Shown piece by piece: positions 25,401-33,898 of a DNA stretch of 64,000 bases. This stretch comes from Antedon mediterranea (Eukaryota; Echinodermata; Crinoidea; Comatulida; Antedonidae): positions 37,623,795 to 37,687,794 of the forward strand of contig NC_092670.1 of the NCBI RefSeq assembly GCF_964355755.1. The letters are read 5' to 3'. The translations under genes and the position numbers were made by a program. Within the stretch, counting starts at the first letter, position 1. Each line of letters opens with the position of its first letter. A model generated the notes under the pieces. That model was not told the DNA's origin and did not search any database. It saw only the letters and a list, made by a program, of their open reading frames with translations.

Positions 25401-28400
25401 CCATCACAATAGCATTCAACATAATCCATACACCAAGCAATAATACACCATCACAATAGCATTCAACATAATCCATACACCAAGCAATGATACACCATCA
25501 CAATAGCATTCAACATAATCCATACACCAAGCAATGATACACCATCGCAATAGCATTCAACATAATCCATACACCAAGCAATGATACACCATCACAATAG
25601 CATTCAACATAATCCATACACCAAGCAATGATACACCATCACAATAGCATTCAACATAATCCATACACCAAGCAATGATACACCATCACAATAGCATTCA
25701 ACATAATCCATACACCACCAAGCAATGATACACCATCACAATAGCATTCAACATAATCCATACACCAAGCAATAATACACCATCACAATAGCATTCAACA
25801 TAATCCATACACCAAGCAATGATACACCATCACAATAGCATTCAACATAATCCATACACCAAGCAATGATACACCATCGCAATAGCATTCAACATAATCC
25901 ATACACCAAGCAATGATACACCATCACAATAGCATTCAACATAATCCATACACCAAGCAATGATACACCATCACAATAGCATTCAACATAATCCATACAC
26001 CAAGCAATGATACACCATCACAATAGCATTCAACATAATCCATACACCAAGCAATGATACACCATCACAATAGCATTCAACATAATCCATACACCAAGCA
26101 ATAATACACCATCACAATAGCATTCAACATAATCCATACACCAAGCAATGATACACCATCACAATAGCATTCAACATAATCCATACACCAAGCAATGATA
26201 CACCATAATCACAATAGCATTCAACATAATCCATACACCAAGCAATGATACACCATCACAATAGCATTCAACATAATCCATACACCAAGCAATGATACAC
26301 CATCACAATAGCATTCAACATAATCCATACACCAAGCAATGATACACCATCGCAATAGCATTCAACATAATCCATACACCAAGCAATGATACACCATCGC
26401 AATAGCATTCAACATAATCCATACACCAAGCAATGATACACCATCGCAATAGCATTCAACATAATCCATACACCAAGCAATAATACACCATCGCAATAGC
26501 ATTCAACATAATCCATACACCAAGCAATGATACACCATCACAATAGCATTCAACATAATCCATACACCAAGCAATGATACACCATCGCAATAGCATTCAA
26601 CATAATCCATACACCAAGCAATGATACACCATCACAATAGCATTCAACATAATCCATACACCAAGCAATAATACACCATCACAATAGCATTCAATATAAT
26701 CCATACACCAAGCAATGATACACCATCACAATAGCATTCAACATAATCCATACACCAAGCAATGATACACCATCACAATAGCATTCAACATAATCCATAC
26801 ACCAAGCAATGATACACCATCACAATAGCATTCAACATAATCCATACACCAAGCAATGATACACCATCACAATAGAGAGAAATGGCGAACCGGCGTCTAA
26901 AATCCGAGTGGGTATAAAATCATAACAAACCGTTGAGGGCGGCACATTTCCTATGTTTATACACGGGAATATGGCGTCGTCTAACCAATGTTGTTGCTGT
27001 AACGCTCATAATTCTTGTTATGTATAAAAGTCATCCATCATTCACAATCATATTCCTAAAAATATCTCATATCTGTAGGTCTACATTAGACTAGGCCTAT
27101 AATATTATAGTAGAATGGTGTTATCAAGTATTCATTACTGGCGATAGCCCCCTGCAGGAAGGAAGCATCACTAGCCACATAACAAAATGGCAGTTGTCAA
27201 GCTGAAACTAATGCTAGGCCTACATCTACTAGAGATGCTCTATTTAGTCTTACTACCTAGCTAGGAGAGGCTTAGCAGCACCCTAGCTAAAGTAGTAGTA
27301 GTAGTAGTAGTACAGTATGCAATAACGAATTTCCAATATTATTATTGTTAGTGTTATTATTATTATTATAATAACCGATAATCCGTGCTAGGCTCGAGTA
27401 CTCGAGGTACTACAGCATATACAGGCCAACTATCTAGGGCCTAGAGCTGGGTACAGTATATAACAAAAACGCGTCTTAATTCAATCCAAATTAAAATAAA
27501 ATATGTTAAGATTTGCCCATATAACATTAAAATCGTTAAGGGGTTGCAAAAAAAAAAAGATACTGCTATTATGTGTGTTTTAAACGTTCTTTTCTACCTA
27601 CTTTTTTAACTCAACCCATCGGAATTTCCCATACAAAAACATGTGGCGAAATGGTTTGTTTACAATCTATACCCACTCGGTGAAATTTGAGTGACGTCAT
27701 CGCGGTTCGCCATTTCTCTCTATAGCATTCAACATAATCCATAAACCAAGCAATGATACACCATCACAATAGCATTCAACATAATCCATAAACCAAGCAA
27801 TGATACACCATCGCAATAGCATTCAACATAATCCATACACCAAGCAATGATACACCATCACAATAGCATTCAACATAATCCATACACCAAGCAATGATAC
27901 ACCATCACAATAGCATTCAACATAATCCATAAACCAAGCAATGATACACCATCGCAATAGCATTCAACATAATCCATACACCAAGCAATGATACACCATC
28001 ACAATAGCATTCAACATAATCCATACACCAAGCAATGATACACCATCACAATAGCATTCAACATAATCCATACACCAAGCAATGATACACCATCGCAATA
28101 GCATTCAACATAATCCATACACCAAGCAATGATACACCATCACAATAGCATTCAACATAATCCATACACCAAGCAATGATACACCATCGCAATAGCATTC
28201 AACATAATCCATACACCAAGCAATGATACACCATCACAATAGCATTCAACATAATCCATACACCAAGCAATGATACACCATCGCAATAGCATTCAACATA
28301 ATCCATACACCAAGCAATGATACACCATCGCAATAGCATTCAACATAATCCATACACCAAGCAATGATACACCATCACAATAGCATTCAACATAATCCAT

Positions 28401-28442
28401 ACACCAAGCAATGATACACCATCATCACAATAGCATTCAATA
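22495..28442. repeat. 47-bp satellite array, about 108 units, interrupted by a transposon
   Basis: The unit starts ATAATCCATACACCAAGCAA and ends CACAATAGCATTCAAC. The 47-bp period is exact from 22,501 to 22,548 and onwards. Excluding the 848-bp insertion, the array is about 5.1 kb. Units are nearly identical. Recurring variants are TCGCAAT for TCACAAT, CAATAATA for CAATGATA, a TAA insertion (CCATAATCACAAT, near 22,950, 24,320 and 26,205), one CACCACCAAGC, and a few TTCAATATAA. There is no ORF of useful length. It sits inside the 19.5-kb intron of the Rho GAP gene. Confidence 0.95.
26874..27721. mobile_element. 848-bp non-autonomous TIR transposon nested in the satellite
   Basis: Perfect 19-bp inverted ends AGAGAGAAATGGCGAACCG and CGGTTCGCCATTTCTCTCT. 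A second inverted pair, CCGAGTGGGTATA / TATACCCACTCGG, lies just inside. The flanking satellite reads CACAAT on the left and ATAGCATTC on the right, so removing the element plus one AT restores a normal unit: a 2-bp duplication (AT, or TA with the boundary shifted). Inside are a TAG microsatellite (about 27,293-27,312) and ATT runs but no transposase ORF. The 2-bp duplication suggests a Tc1/mariner-type mechanism, but the ends are not ones I can assign. Confidence 0.85.
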
Positions 28443-28446
28443 TTGC

Positions 28447-28528
28447 AACATTAATTATGTCATGAGAACTTCCTGATGACATAATGTCATAATATTGAAT
28501 CATTTCTGAGGATTACATAATTAATGTT
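28447..28528. repeat. Inverted repeat next to the satellite end
   Basis: Perfect 14-bp arms AACATTAATTATGT (28,447-28,460) and ACATAATTAATGTT (28,515-28,528), beginning five bases after the last satellite unit. Between them is a second imperfect repeat (TGACATAATGTCATAATATT). Confidence 0.7.
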
Positions 28529-29300
28529 AAAACATTAATGATGATAATGTGATAATATTGACGGTTGTTGCATGTAGTTTATTTCTTGGAATATGTGCTT
28601 ATTCTTATTAACAATCAAATCATTGAACGTACACCATCTCTTTATTTTATTAATTTCATAGCTAAAGATACAATTTGCATTTCAAACGTTTTCTACCATA
28701 CGACGACGAGTTAAAAATGTAATTATTCCAGATATACATGCATTGTATGGTGATTATTCATGCATGCAATCTACACTGGTTACTCATAATGCAGTTATTA
28801 TAATGAATCGTCTTTTCCATGAGACTAGAAGACTCTAGTACCATACTAATCGATAATTTTTAAGGAAACCTCACAATATATAAGAACGAGGAAGTTATTT
28901 TTATTGGTAGTACTGTGTGTTTATGCAAATATGTATGTGTTTTTACAAGGGCAGCCTAATCAGGGCCCTGGGCATCTATAAAGTATGTTATCTACAATGT
29001 AGGGAATGGCTGCTCACACATCGTGAAGTGTGTCTTTAAGTATACTAAACAATTAACCATCTGGTCTCTTTAATGATATCAACATTATACATGGTCAAGG
29101 TTTATTTGATATTCTAGTCCAGGAAAAATGTTTAGTACAAGATTAATTTTATTGGAGAGTTTAGTATAATTAATACCAAGCAATCTACAAAATTATCTCC
29201 ACTAATATGCACAGGAAATATGTTTTACCTTATTGTATTCATATCTGATGCTAGCAGGTTATAACTTCACTAACAAGTACATCGTTTTTATTTTCTACAG

Positions 29301-29369
29301 GTTGCAGATACTTCAACAATGTTAGCCTGGATATCTGCAATTCAAGCCAACAACAATCCTGACGATGAT
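29301..29369 (+). CDS. ARHGAP21/23: ARHGAP21/23-like exon 8: C-terminal helix of PH domain
   Basis: 23 codons, phase 0 at both ends: VADTSTMLAWISAIQANNN then PDDD. The M-L-x-W-I-x-A-I motif is the C-terminal PH helix with its invariant Trp (about residue 849). It is separated from the rest of the PH domain by the 19.5-kb intron. Acceptor TTTTCTACAG, donor GTAAGT at 29,370. Confidence 0.93.
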
Positions 29370-29880
29370 GTAAGTGTCATGCCTAGCTAGCTTCTTGCGA
29401 TGAGTACACAGTTTTCATACCACCTACATTCAGATTCACTTTCTTTAAAAAAATATTTTATGGTATAGTTGGATAGCCGAGTAGTTGGGACACTTGACTG
29501 TCATACAGAAAAATCCCAGTGTTCAATTCCCCAATAAGAACAATTCCTAGTTCACTCAGCTGTAAATGAGTACCTGGTTTGAACAAATCGGGAGGATAAG
29601 GCAACTGGAAGGAAAGGAACTGCTCCTAACAGCTCATTTTCCTATGTTCAGATTGAACACAGGATTTACCTTTACCCAATTGTTTGGTAAATATACCATG
29701 GCTAATCAGATGTCATGGAGTTACAGTATGTGATATACAAATATACTGTAGTATTATTTGGTATGAGAGTTAATCATCAAGGATAAAAAATGCCATGTGA
29801 TAATGTACAGTAAAGCATAAACAAAATATTAATTATTTAATTACACATTTAATTACACTACATTATTTTTTATTTAATAG
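29370..29880 (+). other. Intron (511 bp) with tRNA-derived SINE
   Basis: Contains the SINE at 29,466-29,680; the remainder is AT-rich. Confidence 0.6.
29466..29680 (+). mobile_element. tRNA-Ser/Leu-like SINE
   Basis: The head reads GGATAGCCGAGTAGTTGGGA (A-box region, like CCGAGTGGTTAAGG of class II tRNAs) and CAGTGTTCAATTCCCC (B-box region). The body has CTCAGCTGTAAATGAGTACC, GGGAGGATAAGGCAACTGG and AACACAGGATTTACC, a layout seen in metazoan SINEs. Confidence 0.6.
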
Positions 29881-30064
29881 AAGGGCGTAGTTAGCGAGGA
29901 ATTGATATTACGCAAGACACAGCAGCATCAGGAGAAGATGGATCCCCAAGCCTTAGCGGTGCCACCAGAGAAGAAACAGCAACTGTCACCAGGACCCATA
30001 CGAAAGAAGTTTGGTGGAAGAAGTTCCTCTCCGACAATGCCACAACATTCTAAGAAGCCTGCTG
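29881..30064 (+). CDS. ARHGAP21/23: ARHGAP21/23-like exon 9: PH-RhoGAP linker
   Basis: Acceptor TTATTTAATAG, phase 0 start; it reads KGVVSEELILRKTQQHQEKM and ends SSSPTMPQHSKKPA. The ELI..K...KM pattern resembles the helix after the PH domain in ARHGAP21/23 (ALISKKL), the region that with the PH domain forms the Arf-binding surface in ARHGAP21. There are two possible donors in the same phase, GTAAAG at 30,065 and GTAGAG at 30,071; the second adds Gly-Lys. Beyond the donors the frame stops at 30,091. Confidence 0.85.
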
Positions 30065-31468
30065 GTAAAGGTAGAGACAACAATTTACCATGATTTGTAA
30101 TTATAGCACTATATGTCCAGTGTGACATAGGCTTATGCATAAATTTCAAATGTGGTTGCTAACAACAGATGATAAGGCCACGCCCACCTGCTGAATCATT
30201 CGATATTCATTAGAATTGTTTGTCCTTTGCTCTAACATGCTCTAAAAGTATGATACATCTGATGACATGTTTTTAGTATGAAAATAGTTTATTTTTATAC
30301 AAAATAATAATAATAAATTTGGACTTTTAGACGCATAATGCATAAAGCCTCTATGAATGCAATTGTATTTAAACAGATAACAAAAATGCAATTGTATTAA
30401 AATGTATATTACTATTATATACTCTATATGATGTTTGTTTGAAATAAAAGTGGGATACTCCCACATAAAGAGAAAAAAAAAATAAAGCCTCTATGCGCTT
30501 GTTCACATAAAAATAAAAGTAATCCATAAATAAAATAAAAAAAGAGCAATTAAAAATGAAAGTGACAGGCTGAAAAATATGGAAGAATTTGATCCAAATT
30601 TTTAAATGGTTTGATGACACAACTTTCATTTCTTTCCGTGAAAACCATTTACCTAGAATGGTCACTACATGTTCTGTTTTTAAAAGGCATTACTTTGGCC
30701 AATTCTGAGAACAATGACAGAAATTCTTTGTATCTGTTAAGCCCAGAGAAAGTGGAACAAATTATTTATTCTTTGCACAATGGTCTGTTAATCTTCCTCC
30801 TCTCATTTGAGAGATTTCCTCCTGCTGGTCACATGTTCTAATACGATTGTCTCACGTATCGTTTTTTTGAGTCGATAACGGAATAGATCCGGCAGTGTAA
30901 TTAATAATTAGCCTACTTGAATAAAGTAAGGTTTCAAATAATAACAATGCACCTGTTATCAATGTGAGATAAATTATAAAATCATACTGTATTACTGTAT
31001 GTCATCACTCAGTGTTCATTTTAACTTTTTTTAATCTGTTTGAGAATTTTTACTTTTCTATTCCTCTTTGTGTTTGAATGTCGTCTATATTTTCTATTGT
31101 TGTTAGAGCTACCTTTGTAAAACAAAGTTGAATAAATAAATAAATAAATAAATAAATGTTGATATAAAGTTTGCGGTACACCACATATATTAGTTCTGAA
31201 ACGAACTGTTGAGTTTCCTGACGTTTCGATCAATATGCTTTGATCGTCCTTACTCCTGAGGACTATCAAAGCATAGATCAACATTTGATTTCGCCATGCA
31301 AACCTTCAAATAATAAATAAATAAATATATAAATTATTGACAATGTAATCAGAAAATAGGAGTTATAATAATGTTATGTTAGGCTTATATTTTATGTAAG
31401 CAAACCTTTAATTTATTTTCTCCTATATTCATTGATATAATTATAAATATATGATCATTATTTTGCAG
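30065..31468 (+). other. Intron (1.4 kb)
   Basis: Contains AAAT simple repeats at 31,131-31,156 and 31,305-31,330 around a possible retroelement fragment (31,157-31,304). The ORFs at 30242-30841 on either strand lie in AT-rich DNA and have no splice or homology support. Confidence 0.55.
31131..31330 (-). mobile_element. Possible retroelement end with foldback motif
   Basis: Two AAAT runs enclose about 150 bp that on the minus strand contain GATCAAAGCATATTGATCGA followed by AAACGTCAGGAAAC and TTTGCGGTAC-type sequence on the opposite side. Such GATC-stem plus CGAAACGTCAGG blocks recur at the ends of some invertebrate retroelements, including Penelope-like ones. I cannot assign it firmly. Confidence 0.35.
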
Positions 31469-31632
31469 AGGAATCAGTTCCACGTAGCAAACCCAACCAG
31501 AAATGGACTGGTAAAATGGTACATAGATTTAAAAAGATTAGCTCAGCAAATCAATTGATAGATGATACACCTGCAAAAGCTGCAACGTTTGGAGTATTAT
31601 TAGAAGACTGCCCTCTATCTCCATTCACAGAG
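31469..31632 (+). CDS. ARHGAP21/23: ARHGAP21/23-like exon 10: linker and start of RhoGAP domain
   Basis: Acceptor ATTTTGCAG (AG 31,467-31,468), donor GTAAGT at 31,633. Enters in phase 1 and ends in phase 0. The reading ends AATFGVLLEDCPLSPFTE. The T-F-G-V-x-L-E-x-C motif is the usual start of the RhoGAP fold (ARHGAP23: FGVRLEECQ). Upstream it has WTGKMVHRFKKI, like the WGINIIKKNKK segment of the vertebrate proteins. Confidence 0.93.
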
Positions 31633-31643
31633 GTAAGTTCATT

Positions 31644-31806
31644 AAGCTCTGTCTACACTATCAAACTAGTTTGACAAAAAAAGTGTGATGTGCCCAAATA
31701 TGGTAGTGATGTGCACGAATATGGTAGTGATGTGATATCATCATGTCCATATATGGGCACATCACATTTTTTGTCGCATAAAGTTTGATAGTGTAGACAA
31801 GGCTTT
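31644..31806 (+). mobile_element. Family A MITE, intact
   Basis: Starts AAGCTCTGTCTACACTATC twelve bases after the exon 10 donor and ends AGTTTGATAGTGTAGACAAG followed by GCTTTA. Two 21-bp units inside. Confidence 0.85.
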
Positions 31807-31968
31807 ACATGAACAATGAGTGGATTTTCAGTGCATATCTTGTCTTGTGGTTTGTGGGCTAAAAAATAATTTTATTGAAAACTTTCAAACACTGTTTTCT
31901 CGTAAACTATTTGAATGATTTGTAAGTTATAAAAACTTTCCTAATATTTAACATTCCAAAGGCAAATA

Positions 31969-32309
31969 ACTGAAAAAATGACAATGCTGTGGGTATCAGT
32001 GGCTGGATCTCAATAGAGATACAAAATAAAATAAGCACTGAAAAAATGAAAATGCTGTGGGCATCAGTGGCTGGATCTCAATAGAGATACAAAATAAAAT
32101 AAGCACTGAAAAAATAAAAATGCTGTGGGCATCAGTGGCTGGTTCTCAATAGAGATAAAAAATAAAATAAGCACTGAAAAAATGACAATGCTGTGGGCAT
32201 CAGTGGCTGGATCTCAATAGAGATAAAAAATAAAATAAGCACTGAAAAAATGACAATGCTGTGAGCATCAGTGGCTGGATCTCAATAGAGATACAAATAC
32301 AATTAAGCA
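31969..32309 (+). repeat. 68-bp tandem repeat, five units
   Basis: Unit starts ACTGAAAAAATGACAATGCT and contains CATCAGTGGCTGGATCTCAA. It begins at 31,969, 32,037, 32,105, 32,173 and 32,241, an exact 68-bp period. The core also occurs once, reversed, at about 12,262-12,294. Confidence 0.9.
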
Positions 32310-32456
32310 CAAAGTTAAATTGCAGAGCTTTTGGACAATACTATCCCTTCCTCAGTGTATTCTTTGATATATATATATATAAAAATACAAAATTTCAAAA
32401 GGTTTTGTCTGGTCACATCTTTTCTTCTGTACTTAATTTCTCTTTTTATCTTTTAG

Positions 32457-32609
32457 TTTGTTCCAGCTGTAGTGTTTGCTTGTTGTACAATAGTTGAGGA
32501 GCGAGGACTTGATACAATCGGTATTTACCGTGTACCTGGAAATAACGCTGGCGTATCTCAACTAAAGGATTACCTTGATCAGGGAAATGAAATTAACCTG
32601 GAGGATGAA
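32457..32609 (+). CDS. ARHGAP21/23: ARHGAP21/23-like exon 11: RhoGAP domain with arginine finger
   Basis: 51 codons, phase 0 at both ends; acceptor TTTTAG, donor GTAAGT at 32,610. It contains [20 protein letters not shown] followed by [15 protein letters not shown]. The Arg in GIYRVPG (about residue 1003) is the catalytic arginine finger that completes the GTPase active site. The segment aligns directly with [20 protein letters not shown] plus [10 protein letters not shown] of ARHGAP23. Confidence 0.97.
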
Positions 32610-32763
32610 GTAAGTAGTCTTTCCTTATCATAATCGTCATCAATATCATAATTAAGTTAATTTGAGAACCTCAGCTAATTCAAATTAGTTATTAAATTCA
32701 TCATCCTGTTGGTGCAGTACCCACTGTCTACTAGTGCTTGAATATATAACTAGCCATCAGTGA

Positions 32764-32825
32764 AAGCTCTATGGTCTAGAGGTAAGAACGCCAGGCTGGT
32801 GATCTGGAGGTCGTTTGTCCCACCA
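32764..32825 (+). mobile_element. tRNA-like fragment, probably SINE head
   Basis: ATGGTCTAGAGGTAAGAACG resembles an A-box region and GGAGGTCGTTTGTCCCACC a degraded B-box region, about 35 bases apart. It does not fold as an intact tRNA. Confidence 0.4.
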
Positions 32826-32873
32826 GAGAATTACTTGCAAATTTTTTCCAAAATATTCTCAAATTGACTTCAA

Positions 32874-33044
32874 TAAAGGTTCTTTCACACCTGTTCTGGC
32901 ACGGTTCCGTTCCAGCGAATAGAACTGCAATGTTTCGTTTTCACGATGCTCCATGCAGATATGTACCCATCGATAAAAATGAAACATTGACAATCGATTG
33001 GAGATTTGCCGTGCCGGACTGGAACAGGTATGAAACGCCCTTTA
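32874..33044. mobile_element. Small inverted-repeat MITE (PIF/Harbinger-like ends)
   Basis: Left end TAAAGGTTCTTTCACACCTG with TTC and TGGCACGG. The right end reads, on the minus strand, AAAGGGCGTTTCATACCTGT followed by TCCAGTCCGGCACGG. The arms match with a few changes over about 30 bp. The TAA/TTA-like borders suggest PIF/Harbinger (inference). Confidence 0.6.
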
Positions 33045-33199
33045 AAGATGCAGCAAATACAGTATATTATAGCAAACATCTGTTGTCTTCAACCTGATCA
33101 ATCATCAAATATCATCCTTATCTAAATCATAATCATTATCTTTATCAAAGTTTACAATATTTTGTAGTAACCATATTTTGTACAATTCCTAACACACAG

Positions 33200-33704
33200 C
33201 GTTGGCATGATGTACATGTGATAAGCAGTTTGCTGAAACTATTCTTCCGTAAGCTTCCACATCCTATCATCCCAAAACATCAATACAAACATTTTATTGA
33301 AGCAAATCGCACCGAAGAACCTGTCAAACGTATGTGGGCGCTACGTCAACAGATCCATGAATTACCAGATTACCATTACCAAACTTTCAAGTTTGTGGCA
33401 TACCATTTAAAAGCTATTGCAGCAAATAACGATATCAACAAAATGGAAGCTAGGAATCTTGCGATTGTATTTGGACCGACTTTAATCAAATCCGCCGACG
33501 ATAGTATGGTGGCAATGGTGACCGATATGTCTGATCAATGTCGTATTGTAGAGACAGTGATACTTCATTGTGATTGGTTCTTTTGCGATGATACCGATAG
33601 TCAAGATATGTTATCGGTGGATACGTTACCAGCATCTGAGGGGGTACAAGGAGTACCAGACGTTAATCTGTTACTGAGCAAGATGAGGAAAGAAGATGGA
33701 TCAG
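33200..33704 (+). CDS. ARHGAP21/23: ARHGAP21/23-like exon 12: body and end of RhoGAP domain
   Basis: Acceptor AACACACAG, donor GTAAGA at 33,705; 168 codons plus one base. It carries RWHDVHVISSLLKLFFRKLP (Lys near 1042 and Arg near 1046, conserved in active RhoGAPs), FIEANR, HYQTFKFVAYHLKAIA and NKMEARNLAIVFGPTL (Asn near 1115, conserved in RhoGAPs). It ends with the VETVILHCDWFF helix. All key residues for GAP activity are present, so an active enzyme is expected. The last 45 residues leave the domain with the QGVPDVNLLLSKM motif, like the SVPNIEYLLPNI of ARHGAP23. Confidence 0.97.
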
Positions 33705-33898
33705 GTAAGACAAAATACTGCTGCCCCAGATCCTACCCCTCTCCCACTTCCCCAACTACAGGGCAGTTTTCAAACCTCTACAGTACAATTCCGCTCATTT
33801 TCCCTTATCCCCAATCTCTCATTCAACATCATTGTCTAAACTACAGAATAGGATATCTAGATATTTTGAGTTAAATGTTATTATTTTGTTCTTAAAAG
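33705..33898 (+). other. Intron (194 bp)
   Basis: GTAAGA donor and TTCTTAAAAG acceptor. If it were retained, the frame would stop at 33,872. Confidence 0.85.

Larger units (their letters stand above)
9800..29300 (+). other. Giant intron (19.5 kb) splitting the PH domain
   Basis: From donor GTAGGT at 9800 to acceptor TTTTCTACAG at 29,299-29,300. It contains family B, A and C MITEs, a hAT-like MITE, SINE fragments, the 145-bp degenerate repeats and the 47-bp satellite with a nested transposon (all listed separately). Stretches 10,219-11,020, 12,300-13,220, 14,540-17,280, 18,960-20,110, 21,215-22,490 and 28,530-29,300 hold no recognisable gene, RNA or transposon. They are AT-rich, with a C-rich tract at 14,860-14,883, an imperfect 18-bp duplication (CTCAAGCAGAACAGA) near 15,692-15,725, and runs of ATTTCAA near 21,270-21,305. 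Confidence 0.7.
31633..32456 (+). other. Intron (824 bp) with MITE and 68-bp repeats
   Basis: Almost filled by the family A MITE at 31,644 and the 68-bp tandem repeat at 31,969. A short TA run lies near 32,369-32,381. Acceptor TTATCTTTTAG. Confidence 0.6.
32610..33199 (+). other. Intron (590 bp) with tRNA-like fragment and MITE
   Basis: Holds a tRNA-like piece (32,764-32,825) and an inverted-repeat MITE (32,874-33,044). The overlapping ORFs at 32864-33097 on both strands are the MITE. Confidence 0.6.

Noticed and set aside
22495-28442. Regular array that could be mistaken for a CRISPR array
   Set aside because: The whole 47-bp unit repeats; there are no unique spacers, and the setting is a eukaryotic intron.
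32864-33097. ORFs on both strands inside intron
   Set aside because: They coincide with an inverted-repeat MITE and lie outside the well-supported exons.
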